From Dechloromonas aromatica (nom. nud.) (GTDB lineage Bacteria; Pseudomonadota; Gammaproteobacteria; Burkholderiales; Rhodocyclaceae): a stretch of DNA of 64,000 nucleotides. This document shows positions 9,158 to 18,341 of this stretch, one piece after another (positions within the stretch are counted from its first letter, which is position 1; the number at the start of each line of letters is the position of its first letter). A program made the translations under genes and the position numbers. The notes below the pieces were generated by a model. It worked only from the letters and a program-made list of their open reading frames with translations. It was not told the origin of the DNA and did not search any database. The stretch spans positions 1 through 64,000 of the forward strand of contig JAFIHA010000040.1 in assembly GCA_017848965.1 (NCBI GenBank), written 5' to 3'.

Positions 9158-9771
9158 CAGGCCGCCTCCAGGTTGAGGAAACGGGCGTCGCCCAGGCGGT
9201 AGGCCTGGTCGGCGGGCGGCCGCTCGCCTTCGTAGAGGTCGATGGCCAGTGCCGCGTCGGTGATCGCTTCGGCTTCGCTTTCGCGCAGGCGGCCTGCGGC
9301 GCCCCAGCGTTCCAGCCAGTCGAGGGCGAGGTTGAGCGCTGGCGCCATCTGCGCCTTGACCACGTCGCGCAGGCTGCCGCCAAAGTCTTCCAGCTCTTCC
9401 GGCTGGACGCCGATGAGGACCAGTTCAGCCGGCAGCTTGCCGGTCAGTTCGGCGGCCATCAGCACTTCCTGGAAGCCGGTCTGGTGCAGGCTCATCTTCT
9501 TGGCGCCCATGAAACGCGGCACCTGGTCACCGACCACCTCGCGCAGGTCGCCCGGCGTGTCGCCGTAATCGACGGCGTCGAAGACCAGCAGGCAGTCGGC
9601 TTCCTGGACGTAGGGCAGCAGGTAAAGGCCCTGCGTGCCGCCGTCCATCAGCGTCACCTGCGGCGGAAACTGCCAACTGGCGTTGAGCGCCTCGACGCAG
9701 CGCACGCCGAAACCTTCGTCGGCCCACAGCAGGTTGCCGATGCCGAGTACGAGAATTTTTTTCGGGTTCAT
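9157..9771 (-). CDS. hupD: Hydrogenase maturation endopeptidase HupD
   Basis: HupD removes the C-terminal peptide of the hydrogenase large subunit once nickel is inserted. The 204-residue product shows the family start (LVLGIGNLLWADEGFGVR, nickel-sensing Glu19-type residue), the DAVDYGDTPG loop with the second metal ligand Asp, and the SLHQTG motif with the third ligand His. Its likely target is the HVMSPDG tail of HupL. It is separated from hupC by 80 bases containing a strong hairpin. Confidence 0.95.
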   Translation of the reverse strand: MNPKKILVLGIGNLLWADEGFGVRCVEALNASWQFPPQVTLMDGGTQGLYLLPYVQEADCLLVFDAVDYGDTPGDLREVVGDQVPRFMGAKKMSLHQTGFQEVLMAAELTGKLPAELVLIGVQPEELEDFGGSLRDVVKAQMAPALNLALDWLERWGAAGRLRESEAEAITDAALAIDLYEGERPPADQAYRLGDARFLNLEAA

Positions 9772-9802
9772 GGGTTCCAGTTACCTCTGACGGAAAAGCG
9801 CC

Positions 9803-9841
9803 GCCGGAGCATGGCGGCCTGCGCGCAGGCGCCGCTCCGGC
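9803..9841. other. Intercistronic hairpin between hupC and hupD
   Basis: GCCGGAGC (9803-9810) pairs with GCTCCGGC (9834-9841), and the interior also pairs (GCCTGC with GCAGGC), giving a 39-base GC-rich hairpin without a T run. It probably protects the upstream hupSLC message or dampens readthrough, so that structural subunits are made in excess over accessory proteins. Confidence 0.55.
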
Positions 9842-9851
9842 AAGCCCCCTC

Positions 9852-10556
9852 CTAGTCCTTGAACATCCGCCAGCCGCTGACCATGGTCGAAATCAGCGAC
9901 TGCCGGCTCATGATGTCCTCACGGACCGCCGCGTAGATATGGACGACGGCGAAGGTCATCATGATCCACATGCCCAGCCGATGCAGGTTATGCACCTGCA
10001 GCGAACCGCCGAGCGCCGGGATCACCCAGCCGAACAGCGTGTCCTGCCAGCTGCCCAGCCCGGCGCCCTCGCTGTACAGCGCGAAGCCGGTGAACACCAT
10101 GCCGACCGCCAGCACTGTGAAGAAGAAGAACATCATCAACTGCGCCATCGGGTTGTGGCCGACGTATTTCTTCGGTGTCTTTTCGAGGAAAAGATACCAG
10201 CGCAGTTCGAAGAAGACTTCGCTCCACCATTGCGGGTTGGTGATCGGCAGCTTGAAGATCTGCCGCGCGTGGTGGTTGCCGACCAGCGCCCAGTAGATGC
10301 GGCCGAGCAGGCCGACGGCGAAGATGTAGGCGGCGGCGAAATGGGCGAAGCGGATGTAGCCCATGACGAAGTTCTCGGCGGCCTCGCCCGGAACCGTCGG
10401 CAAGGGCTTGCCGATGAAGTAGCCGGTTACCGCCAGCACCACCATCGCCAGCGCGTTGATCCAGTGCCAGAGGCGCACCGGCGCCTCGTACACGTAGATC
10501 GAACGTACCTGCCGACCGTGTCGCTCGGCCTCCAGCATGTCCTGTTGTGAAAGCAT
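9852..10556 (-). CDS. hupC: Hydrogenase b-type cytochrome subunit HupC
   Basis: HupC anchors the HupSL dimer on the periplasmic face of the membrane and passes electrons to the quinone pool through two b haems. The 234-residue product shows four hydrophobic segments (about 28-48, 66-90, 139-160, 186-210) and haem-ligand histidines in RLWHWINA and in the VHNLHRLG segment before the last helix. The gene follows hupL by 22 bases. Confidence 0.95.
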   Translation of the reverse strand: MLSQQDMLEAERHGRQVRSIYVYEAPVRLWHWINALAMVVLAVTGYFIGKPLPTVPGEAAENFVMGYIRFAHFAAAYIFAVGLLGRIYWALVGNHHARQIFKLPITNPQWWSEVFFELRWYLFLEKTPKKYVGHNPMAQLMMFFFFTVLAVGMVFTGFALYSEGAGLGSWQDTLFGWVIPALGGSLQVHNLHRLGMWIMMTFAVVHIYAAVREDIMSRQSLISTMVSGWRMFKD

Positions 10557-10578
10557 TTCAGCCTCCTTTCCGGCCCGC

Positions 10579-12375
10579 TCAGCGGACCTTGACCGACGTC
10601 ATTTCCTGACCGTCCGGGCTCATCACGTGCGTCGAGCAGGCCAGGCAGGGATCGAAGGAATGCAGCGTGCGCAGGATTTCCAGTGGCTCGTCGGCCTTGG
10701 CCACCGGGGTGTCCATCAGCGACGCTTCGAAGGCGCCGATCTGCCCCTTGTGGTCGCGCGGACCGCCGTTCCAGGTGGTCGGCACGACGCACTGGTAGTT
10801 GTCGATCTTGGTGTCCTTGATCCTGATCCAGTGGCCGAGCGCGCCGCGCGGGGCTTCGGTGAAGCCGGCGCCTTGTGCCTCCTTCGGCCAGGTCGAGGGT
10901 TCCCATTTCTCGATGTTGGCGGTGTTGAGATCGCCGGCCTTCAGGTTGGCCATCAGTTTGTCGAACTGCTGGCTCTGCAGTTTGACGCAGTACGCCGTTT
11001 CCAGGCCGCGCGCGGCGGTCCGGCCGAGCGTCGAGAACAGCGCGGTGACCGGCACGTCGAGGTGCTTGAGGGCGCCGTCGACCAGGCCGTGGATTTCCGG
11101 GTACGCCTTCGGCTGCAGGTAACCGAGCACCATCCGGGCGAGCGGGCCGACTTCCATCGCATGGCCACGCCAGCGCGGCGCCTTGATCCACGAATACTTG
11201 GCGCCTTCGTCGAGTTCCTTGATGTTGGTCTTGGTCCCCTTGGTGTTCGGGCCGAGCACGAAGTTCGGCTCGGTGACGCCGTCGAAGGGGTGCAGGCCCT
11301 GGGTTTCGTCCGGGTACTTGTACCAGGAGTGGGCGACGAATTCCTGGATCTGTTCCGGGTCCTTGAGGTCGACCGGGTGGATCTCGTCGAGCTTGCCGTT
11401 GATGATGGCGCCGCGCGGCAGCAGCAGGTTGGCGGCCGAATAGTCGTTGGCGAGTTGCGGGATGTCGCCGTAGGAGAGCAGGTTCTTCGACGACAGGCCG
11501 CCGCCGTGCAGCCAGCCCTTGTAGAACGAGCCGATGGCGAGCAGGTCGGGGATGTAGACCTGTTCGACGAACTCGGTGCAGCGGTCGATGATGCTCTTGA
11601 CCAGGTTGAGGCGTTCCATGTTGATGGCGCCGACTGCTCCCGTGCCTTCGAGGTTGATGGCGCAGGGCACGCCGCCGACCAGCCAGTTCGGGTGCGGGTT
11701 CTTGCCGCCGAAGATGGTATGGACCTTGACGATTTCCTTCTGGAAATCGAGCGCTTCGAGGTAATGGGCGACCGCCATCAGGTTGGCTTCCGGCGGCAGC
11801 TTGTACGCCGGGTTGCCCCAGTAGCCGTTCATGAAGGGGCCGAGCTGGCCGGATTCGACGAACTTCTTCAGGCGGTTCTGGATGTCGCGGAAATAGCCCG
11901 GCGACGACAGCGGCCACGACGAGATGCTCTGCGCCAGCGTCGAGGTCGCCTTCGGATCAGCCTGCAGCGCCGACACGACATCGACCCAGTCGAGCGCGTG
12001 CAGGTGGTAGAAGTGCACCAGATGGTCATGAATATAGAGGTTCAATTGCATCAGGTTGCGGATGGTGTTGGCGTTCTCCGGAATCCTGATCGCCAGCGCA
12101 TCCTCGACGGCGCGCACCGATGTCAGCGCGTGGGTGCCGGTACACACGCCACAGATTCGTTCGGTGAAGGCCCAGGCGTCGCGCGGATCGCGGCCCTTGA
12201 GGATGACTTCCAGACCGCGCCACATGGTGCCGGTGGAGACGGCGTTGCGGATCACGTTGTTGGAATCGAGGTTCACTTCCACCCGCAGGTGGCCCTCGAT
12301 GCGGCAGACCGGGTCGACGACGACGCGCTTGCCGGTGTTGTCGAGCTTGAAGCCCTGGGTTTCGTACACGCCCAT
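10579..12375 (-). CDS. hupL: Uptake [NiFe]-hydrogenase large subunit
   Basis: HupL holds the Ni-Fe(CN)2CO active site that splits hydrogen. The 598-residue product has the first cysteine motif [12 protein letters not shown] near residue 72 and the second, [15 protein letters not shown], at the C-terminus. Cleavage by HupD is expected after the His of STH, removing about 15 residues. Length and motifs fit the group 1 membrane-bound uptake enzymes. It starts one base after the hupS stop codon and is translated with it. Confidence 0.98.
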   Translation of the reverse strand: MGVYETQGFKLDNTGKRVVVDPVCRIEGHLRVEVNLDSNNVIRNAVSTGTMWRGLEVILKGRDPRDAWAFTERICGVCTGTHALTSVRAVEDALAIRIPENANTIRNLMQLNLYIHDHLVHFYHLHALDWVDVVSALQADPKATSTLAQSISSWPLSSPGYFRDIQNRLKKFVESGQLGPFMNGYWGNPAYKLPPEANLMAVAHYLEALDFQKEIVKVHTIFGGKNPHPNWLVGGVPCAINLEGTGAVGAINMERLNLVKSIIDRCTEFVEQVYIPDLLAIGSFYKGWLHGGGLSSKNLLSYGDIPQLANDYSAANLLLPRGAIINGKLDEIHPVDLKDPEQIQEFVAHSWYKYPDETQGLHPFDGVTEPNFVLGPNTKGTKTNIKELDEGAKYSWIKAPRWRGHAMEVGPLARMVLGYLQPKAYPEIHGLVDGALKHLDVPVTALFSTLGRTAARGLETAYCVKLQSQQFDKLMANLKAGDLNTANIEKWEPSTWPKEAQGAGFTEAPRGALGHWIRIKDTKIDNYQCVVPTTWNGGPRDHKGQIGAFEASLMDTPVAKADEPLEILRTLHSFDPCLACSTHVMSPDGQEMTSVKVR

Positions 12376-12376
12376 C

Positions 12377-13471
12377 TCAGTTTTCTCCCTGTTGTTCGGT
12401 TGCGGACTCGCCGGCCTTCTGGCGGGCGCGGGCCAGCGCGGTCACCGCGGCATGGGCGGCGATCGCCGCGCCGACGGTGCCGGCGGCGGCCTTGCCGATG
12501 GTGTCGGCGTTCGATTCGGCGCCGAACGGCGTGATGCTGGTGACGCGGTTGTAGAAGCTGCCCTTGTCCCAGAAGCCCTCTTCCGAGCAGCCGATGCAGC
12601 CGTGGCCGGATTGCACCGGCCACGACACGCCGCCGTTCCAGCGCATCGACGAGCAGGCGTTGTAGGTGGTCGGGCCCTTGCAGCCCATCTTGTACAGGCA
12701 GTAACCCTTGCGCGAACCCTCGTCGTCCCAGGCTTCGGCGAACTGGCCGGCGTCGAAATGGCCGCGCCGGTAGCACTTGTCGTGGATGCGCTGGCCGTAG
12801 AACATCTTCGGACGCCCCTGGCGGTCGAGTTCGGGAATGCGGTCGAAGGTCAGCATGTAGGTGACGACGCCGGTCATCACTTCGGCGATCGGCGGGCAGC
12901 CCGGCACGTTGATGATAGGCTTGCCGGAGATCACCTTGTGCACCGGCGTGGCGCGCGTCGGGTTCGGCTTGGCGGCTTGCACGCAGCCGTAGGAAGCGCA
13001 GGCGCCCCAGGAAATGATCGCCTTGGCGTCGGCGCAGGTTTCCTTGAGCACTTCGACGAAGGGCCGGCCGCCGTGGATGCAGAACATGCCGTCCTCGTTG
13101 AGCGGCGGGTTGCCCTCGACGGCGACGATGTAGTTGCCCTTGTACTTCTTCTTGACCTCTTCGATGATCGCCTCGGCCTGGTGACCGGCGGCGGCCATCA
13201 GCGTGTCGTCGTAATCGAGCGACAGCATCGACAGCACGACGTCCTTGGTCAGCGGATGCGCCGAGCGGATGAAGGACTCCGAGCAGCAGGTGCATTCGAG
13301 GCCATGCAGCCAGATCACCGGCGTCCGTGGCTTGGTTTCCATCGCCAGGGCGATGCGCGGCGCGGCGGCACTGCCCAGCCCGAGCGAGGTCGCGGTCAGG
13401 CTGCAGAATTTCAGGAAGCTGCGCCGGGTGATTCCCTGGCGACGCAGCACTTCATAGAATGTTTCAGTCAC
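12377..13471 (-). CDS. hupS: Uptake [NiFe]-hydrogenase small subunit
   Basis: HupS carries the iron-sulfur relay from the active site to the cytochrome. I start it at the GTG at 13471, giving 364 residues, because a strong Shine-Dalgarno (GGGGGGAG) lies seven bases upstream and because the twin-arginine signal TRRSFLK then falls at residues 15-21. A longer frame exists but would run into the promoter. The mature part has the proximal cluster motif [10 protein letters not shown], and later cysteines in CASYGC, CYRRGHF and the C-terminal [15 protein letters not shown] hydrophobic C-terminal tail ([16 protein letters not shown]) should anchor it to the membrane. It leads the whole hup/hyp operon. 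Confidence 0.97.
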   Translation of the reverse strand: MTETFYEVLRRQGITRRSFLKFCSLTATSLGLGSAAAPRIALAMETKPRTPVIWLHGLECTCCSESFIRSAHPLTKDVVLSMLSLDYDDTLMAAAGHQAEAIIEEVKKKYKGNYIVAVEGNPPLNEDGMFCIHGGRPFVEVLKETCADAKAIISWGACASYGCVQAAKPNPTRATPVHKVISGKPIINVPGCPPIAEVMTGVVTYMLTFDRIPELDRQGRPKMFYGQRIHDKCYRRGHFDAGQFAEAWDDEGSRKGYCLYKMGCKGPTTYNACSSMRWNGGVSWPVQSGHGCIGCSEEGFWDKGSFYNRVTSITPFGAESNADTIGKAAAGTVGAAIAAHAAVTALARARQKAGESATEQQGEN

Positions 13472-13510
13472 TTTGCTCCCCCCGATGGTCAGTCTTGCGG
13501 TGGTGTGCTT

Positions 13511-13528
13511 CCGCAAAGGTCGTGCCAC
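13511..13528 (-). promoter_or_regulatory. Sigma-54 promoter of the hydrogenase operon
   Basis: On the minus strand the sequence GTGGCACGACCTTTGCGG fits the sigma-54 consensus (TGGCACG-N4-TTGC). The GG at 13526-13525 and the GC at 13514-13513 are separated by exactly ten bases. Transcription should start near 13501, 30 bases before the hupS GTG. RpoN-dependent hup/hox promoters activated by HupR/HoxA regulators are known in other proteobacteria. Confidence 0.85.
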
Positions 13529-13556
13529 GCTTGATGCTGCGGTGATTTGCTTGGAA

Positions 13557-13569
13557 AATCAATGGCTTG
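13557..13569 (+). promoter_or_regulatory. IHF binding site upstream of hupS
   Basis: AATCAATGGCTTG matches the IHF consensus WATCAANNNNTTR at every defined position. It lies 56-68 bases upstream of the predicted sigma-54 start point, the place where IHF bends DNA so that a distant activator can reach the polymerase. No regulator site of the TTG-N5-CAA type could be identified with certainty further upstream. Confidence 0.65.
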
Positions 13570-13721
13570 TGCGGACATCGCGAGTGTGGGAGGCGGCCCC
13601 GATCAAAGTGGATGAGAGTTTATTTGCCGCTTGTGGAAACTTCCTTTGCAGTGGCTGCCGATACCCGACAATCTTGCATTCGATCAACACAAGCCGGCTG
13701 CGCCTGAATAGAATCTGGGGA

Positions 13722-16700
13722 ATGCCGACCGTAGCCGACCTGATGACCCTGCACGCCGACAGCGTGCCCCCTGCCGCGATGCTTGCCGAGGCGGCGGCAT
13801 TGATGGTCGAGGCGAAGATTTCTTCGGTGGTCGTCGTCGATGCCGGACGCGTGGTCGGCATCCTGACCGAACGCGACATGCTGCACGCGATGCGCCGGCA
13901 CGAGGATCAGCACCGGCCGGTGGCGCATTTCATGACGACGCCGGTGCATACGGTGAGTCACGACACCGAGGTGCGCAACGCCTTCCGCCAGGCCACCCGG
14001 CTCGGCATCCGGCACCTGGTGGTGACCGGCGGCGAGGGACGCCTGCTCGGCATCGTCAGCGAGACCGATTTCCGCCGCTTCTTCGGGCTCGATTTCTATC
14101 GCCAGCTCAATACCGTCGAAGGCCTGATGGACCGGGTTTTCCCCCGCCTGCCGCGGCAGGCGACGCTGGATGAGGCGCTGGCGGCGATGGAGACGGCGCG
14201 GGCGACCAGCGTTGTCGTCGTCGATGGCGGCGCTGCCTGCGGCATCGTCACCGAGCGCGATGTCGTCCGCCTCTACCTGCAGACGTCGGGAAATCCGACG
14301 CTGGGCGAAGTGATGACGCAGCCGCTGACCGGCGTCCTGCCCGAGACCTCGGCCGCCGAGGCGGCGGCGCTGATGCTGGAAAGCCGCATCCGGCATCTCG
14401 TCGTGGTCGATGCCGAAGGCCGCTTGCTCGGCCTGCTCACCGAGCACAGCCTGATCCGGCCGCTGGAAATGGATCTGCTCGACGAGACGATCAGCGAGCA
14501 GCGCGGGTTGCAGACCCGCTACGACGAAGCGCTGCTGATCCGCAACGCGGCGATGACCGGCATGCTGCGCGGCGAACGGCTCGCCGGCCTGCTCGAACTG
14601 ATCGCCCTCTCCGCCGAGCACGAGGTGCCCGGCATCATCTGTTCGATCATGCTGGCCGACGCCGACGGCAGCCACCTGCACGTCGTCGCGGCGCCCGGAC
14701 TGGCCGAGGACGTACGCGCCCTGCTGGCGAACATGCCGGTCGCCGAAGGGGTCGGGGTGTCCGGGACGGCGGCCTGGCGGCGCGGCGAAGCCTATATCGA
14801 GAACATCCACGAGAATGCCTGCGGCATCGATTATCGGGATTTTGCCCGCCGGATCGGCGTCACCTCCGGCTGGGCGGAAGCCCTGCTCGGTCCCGACGGC
14901 CGCCTGCTCGGCACCTTTGCCGTCTATCGCGAGCAGGCCGGTCGCCTGCCCGACGGCAGCCGCGAAACCATCCGCCAGGCCAGCCGTCTGGCTGCCTTGA
15001 TGATCGCCCACCAACAGCAGGCCGATGAGCTCGGGCGCAGCCAGCAGACCTTCCGGGAGTTGTTCGAATCGGCGGGCGACGCGCTGTTCGTCATCGACGG
15101 CGACGGTCGCTGCCTCGACGCCAACGCGGCGGCCGAGCGGATGACCGGCTACCGGCGCGAGGAACTGCGTGGTCATGCGCCGGACTTCCTGGCTGCCCAG
15201 GGCTTGAACGACCTGGCCCGGATCGCCGCAGTGATCCGCTCGGCTACCGGCGGTGCGCCACAGGAACTGGAGTTCTGGGGGTGCGACCGCGACGGCCGGG
15301 TGCTGCTGGTGCGCCTGCAGATTTCCGCCACGCAGTACGCTGGCAAGCCGGCGCTGATCGTCACCGCGATCGACATCAGCGTCACCCGCGCCGAGCAGTT
15401 GCGCTTGGGCATCGAGCGCGATCTGGCCAACGCCCTGAATACCGAGGCCGACCCCGAGGCGCTGCTGGCGACCATGCTCGACCTCGCCTTGCGCTACCCG
15501 GAATTCGACAGCGGCGGGTTCTACTGGCAGAACGCCGGCGGCGACTACGAGCTGCGCGTGCACAAGGGCCTGTCGCCCGCGTTCGTCGCCGCTGCCCGTT
15601 GCTGCGTGGCGGATTCTCCGAAGGCAGAACTGATCCGCAACGGCAAGGTGCTGTGCAGTTGTCACACCTGCTGTCAGCAGCAGGATCACTGCAGTCTGAT
15701 CGATCCCGCGCACTACGCCGGCGAAGGCCTGCGCTGCCTGATCGCCCTGCCCATCGTCGTCAACGGTCGGGCGATCGCCTGCCTCAACCTGGCTGGACAT
15801 CGTACTGTGCAGATCTCGGTCGCCACCTGCCAGGCGGTGCAGCACCTGGTCAGTCAGTACGCGATGGCGCTCGAACGCATCGAAGCCCGCGAGGCGGCGC
15901 GGCAGTCGCGGGACAATCTGAGCGGCCTGTTCGCCTCGCTCGACGACCTGATCTTCGTCATCGACGCCGGTGGCCGCATCGTCCATTACAACCCGGTGGT
16001 CGACCAGGCGCTCGGCTACGCGCCGGGCATCCTGCACGGCGAACCGGTCTCCCGGCTTTACCCGGCGTCCTGGCGCGAGCAGGCGCAGCACAATCTCGAC
16101 GAGATGTTCGCCGGTCGCCTGAATGCCTGTCCGGCCCCCTTGCTGGCTGCCGACGGTCGTCTGGTGCAGACCGAGGTCCGCGCCGTGCACGGGCACTGGA
16201 ACGGCGAGGCAGCGCTGATCGCCGTCGCTCGCGACGTCGGCGAACGGCTGGCGGCCGAAGAGCGGCTGCGCCTGGCCGCCAGCGTCTTCGCCAACGCCCA
16301 CGAAGGCATCATGATCACCGATGTTTCCGGGCACATCATCGAAGTGAATCCGACCTTCAGCGAACTGACCGGCTACAGTCGCGCCGAGGCGATCGGCCAG
16401 AACGCCGGCATGCTCAATTCCGGCCATCATGACGCCGCCTTCTACCGCAACATGTGGGAAGCGATCCGCGATCAAGGCCATTGGCGCGGCGAAGTCTGGA
16501 ACCGCAAGAAATCCGGCGAGATCTTCGTCGAGTTGCTGACCATCTCGGCAGTACGCGATGCGCAGCGGACGATCACCCACTTCGTCGGCATCTTCTCCGA
16601 CATCACGCTGCTCAAGGAGCATCAGCAACGCCTGGAGCATCTCGCGCATTTCGACGCCCTGACCCAGTTGCCCAACCGCATGCTGCTCGCCGACCGGCTG

Positions 16701-18341
16701 CAACTGGCGATGGCCAACGCCGCCCGTAATCGCGGCCTGCTGGCGGTCTGCTACCTTGACCTCGACGGCTTCAAGCCGATCAACGACCGCTTCGGCCACG
16801 CCGCCGGCGACCACCTGCTGGTCGAGGTTGCCCAACGCCTGCGCAACTGCGTGCGCGGCGGCGACACCGTCGCCCGCCTGGGTGGCGACGAGTTCGTGCT
16901 GCTGCTGTCCACGCTCAATGACCTCAACGAGTGCGACCAGGCGCTGAACCGGATTTCTGCGTCGCTGACCCAGCCCTTCCCGGTGGCCGGCGAAAGCGTG
17001 GCGATTTCGGCCAGCATCGGCGTCACCCTCTACCCGCACGACGGTTCGGATGCCGACACCCTGCTCCGCCACGCCGACCAGGCGATGTACGTGGCGAAGC
17101 AGGCCGGGCGCAACCGCCACCACCTGTTCGATCCCGAGAAAGACCGCCGGGCGCGCCGTCGCCGCGAGGACATCACTCGCATCGGCCAGGGCCTGGCGGC
17201 CGGCGAGTTTGTCCTCCATTACCAGCCTAAGGTCGACATGCGGCAGGGCCGTGTGGTCGGCGCCGAAGCCCTGATCCGCTGGCAGCATCCGCAACGCGGC
17301 CTGCTGCTGCCGCAGGAGTTCCTGCCGGCGATCGAGGGCAACGAGCTGGCGATCGACCTCGGCAACTGGGTCATCACCACGGCGCTCGACCAGTTGTCGA
17401 GCTGGGCGGCGGCCGGTATCGACCTCAAGCTGAGCATCAACATCGCCGGCGAACACCTGCAGCATCCCGGCTTCGCCGCCGAACTCGGGCGGCAACTGGC
17501 GGCGCACCCGGAACTCGATCCGTCACGGCTCGAACTGGAGGTGCTGGAAACCGCGGCGATCGAGGATGTCGGCCGCGTCGCCCAACTGTTTACGGAATGT
17601 CGCCAGCTCGGCGTCAGCTTCGCGCTCGACGATTTCGGCACCGGTTATTCCTCGCTCACCTATTTCCGCCGCCTGCCGGCGGAAATCCTGAAGATCGACC
17701 AGTCCTTCGTGCGCGACATGCTCGACGACCCGGAAGACCTCGCCATCGTCGAAGGGGTGATCGGCCTGACCCGCGCCTTCCGCCGCCAGGTGATCGCCGA
17801 GGGCGTCGAATCGATCGAGCACGGCCTCGTCCTGCTGCTGCTCGGCTGCGACCTGGCGCAGGGCTTCGGCATCGCCCGGCCGATGCCGGCGGCGAGCCTG
17901 CCTCAGTGGATGGCGGAATTCCGCCCGGATGAGTTATGGTCGGCGGCCTCGGCCTTCACCTGGGCGCGCGAGGACCTGCCGATGCTGATCGCCGAAGTCG
18001 ATCACCGGCGCTGGATGAAGGCCCTGGAGAACGCGCTCGCGGTTGCGCCGGACAGTGCGCCGACCATCGAGCTCGATCACCTGGCCTGCGGCTTCGGGCG
18101 CTGGTACCAGGGGCCGGGCCGCAAGCGCTACGGCGAAATGCCGACCTTCGCGGCGATCGATCCGATCCATCAGTATCTGCATTCCCTCGCCCGGCAAATG
18201 TTCGAGCAGCGGCAGGCCGGCTGCGAGGAATCGCTGGCCGAGTCCTGGCAGGCGCTATATGCGGCGAGCCGGGAAATGAGCGAGCTGCTGCAGCAACTGC
18301 AGGCCGAAATCCTGATCGGCAGTCAGACCAGCAAGCGGTAG
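13722..18341 (+). CDS. CBS-GAF-PAS-GGDEF-EAL-CZB signalling protein
   Basis: The product of 1539 residues is a soluble cyclic-di-GMP enzyme with an unusually long sensory part. In order: four CBS repeats (about 1-265), GAF (about 285-430), PAS (about 445-560), a second GAF (about 567-730) with a cysteine cluster CSCHTCC near residue 645, two PAS domains (about 737-985), GGDEF (intact GGDEF motif near 1054), EAL (EALIRW near 1182, DDFGTGYSS present) and a C-terminal CZB-like zinc domain (DHLACGFGRWY near 1452). Both output motifs are intact, so synthesis and breakdown are both possible. It is divergent from hupS, and adenine nucleotides, redox state and zinc are plausible inputs. The ATG at 13722 is preceded closely by GGGG and fits the first CBS repeat, but the start is not certain. 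Confidence 0.88.
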   Translation: MPTVADLMTLHADSVPPAAMLAEAAALMVEAKISSVVVVDAGRVVGILTERDMLHAMRRHEDQHRPVAHFMTTPVHTVSHDTEVRNAFRQATRLGIRHLVVTGGEGRLLGIVSETDFRRFFGLDFYRQLNTVEGLMDRVFPRLPRQATLDEALAAMETARATSVVVVDGGAACGIVTERDVVRLYLQTSGNPTLGEVMTQPLTGVLPETSAAEAAALMLESRIRHLVVVDAEGRLLGLLTEHSLIRPLEMDLLDETISEQRGLQTRYDEALLIRNAAMTGMLRGERLAGLLELIALSAEHEVPGIICSIMLADADGSHLHVVAAPGLAEDVRALLANMPVAEGVGVSGTAAWRRGEAYIENIHENACGIDYRDFARRIGVTSGWAEALLGPDGRLLGTFAVYREQAGRLPDGSRETIRQASRLAALMIAHQQQADELGRSQQTFRELFESAGDALFVIDGDGRCLDANAAAERMTGYRREELRGHAPDFLAAQGLNDLARIAAVIRSATGGAPQELEFWGCDRDGRVLLVRLQISATQYAGKPALIVTAIDISVTRAEQLRLGIERDLANALNTEADPEALLATMLDLALRYPEFDSGGFYWQNAGGDYELRVHKGLSPAFVAAARCCVADSPKAELIRNGKVLCSCHTCCQQQDHCSLIDPAHYAGEGLRCLIALPIVVNGRAIACLNLAGHRTVQISVATCQAVQHLVSQYAMALERIEAREAARQSRDNLSGLFASLDDLIFVIDAGGRIVHYNPVVDQALGYAPGILHGEPVSRLYPASWREQAQHNLDEMFAGRLNACPAPLLAADGRLVQTEVRAVHGHWNGEAALIAVARDVGERLAAEERLRLAASVFANAHEGIMITDVSGHIIEVNPTFSELTGYSRAEAIGQNAGMLNSGHHDAAFYRNMWEAIRDQGHWRGEVWNRKKSGEIFVELLTISAVRDAQRTITHFVGIFSDITLLKEHQQRLEHLAHFDALTQLPNRMLLADRLQLAMANAARNRGLLAVCYLDLDGFKPINDRFGHAAGDHLLVEVAQRLRNCVRGGDTVARLGGDEFVLLLSTLNDLNECDQALNRISASLTQPFPVAGESVAISASIGVTLYPHDGSDADTLLRHADQAMYVAKQAGRNRHHLFDPEKDRRARRRREDITRIGQGLAAGEFVLHYQPKVDMRQGRVVGAEALIRWQHPQRGLLLPQEFLPAIEGNELAIDLGNWVITTALDQLSSWAAAGIDLKLSINIAGEHLQHPGFAAELGRQLAAHPELDPSRLELEVLETAAIEDVGRVAQLFTECRQLGVSFALDDFGTGYSSLTYFRRLPAEILKIDQSFVRDMLDDPEDLAIVEGVIGLTRAFRRQVIAEGVESIEHGLVLLLLGCDLAQGFGIARPMPAASLPQWMAEFRPDELWSAASAFTWAREDLPMLIAEVDHRRWMKALENALAVAPDSAPTIELDHLACGFGRWYQGPGRKRYGEMPTFAAIDPIHQYLHSLARQMFEQRQAGCEESLAESWQALYAASREMSELLQQLQAEILIGSQTSKR

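Noticed and set aside
13472..13528. Extended N-terminus of HupS starting at 13528
   Set aside because: It would cover the sigma-54 promoter and place the twin-arginine motif 35 residues in; the GTG at 13471 has a strong ribosome site.
13600..13700. HupR/HoxA activator site (TTG-N5-CAA) upstream of the IHF site
   Set aside because: Only loosely spaced TTG and CAA triplets were found, none with the required spacing.
13620..17507. A minus-strand open frame of about 1295 codons opposite the GGDEF/EAL gene
   Set aside because: The plus-strand protein has intact GGDEF, EAL and CBS motifs; the opposite frame has none and is compositionally biased.
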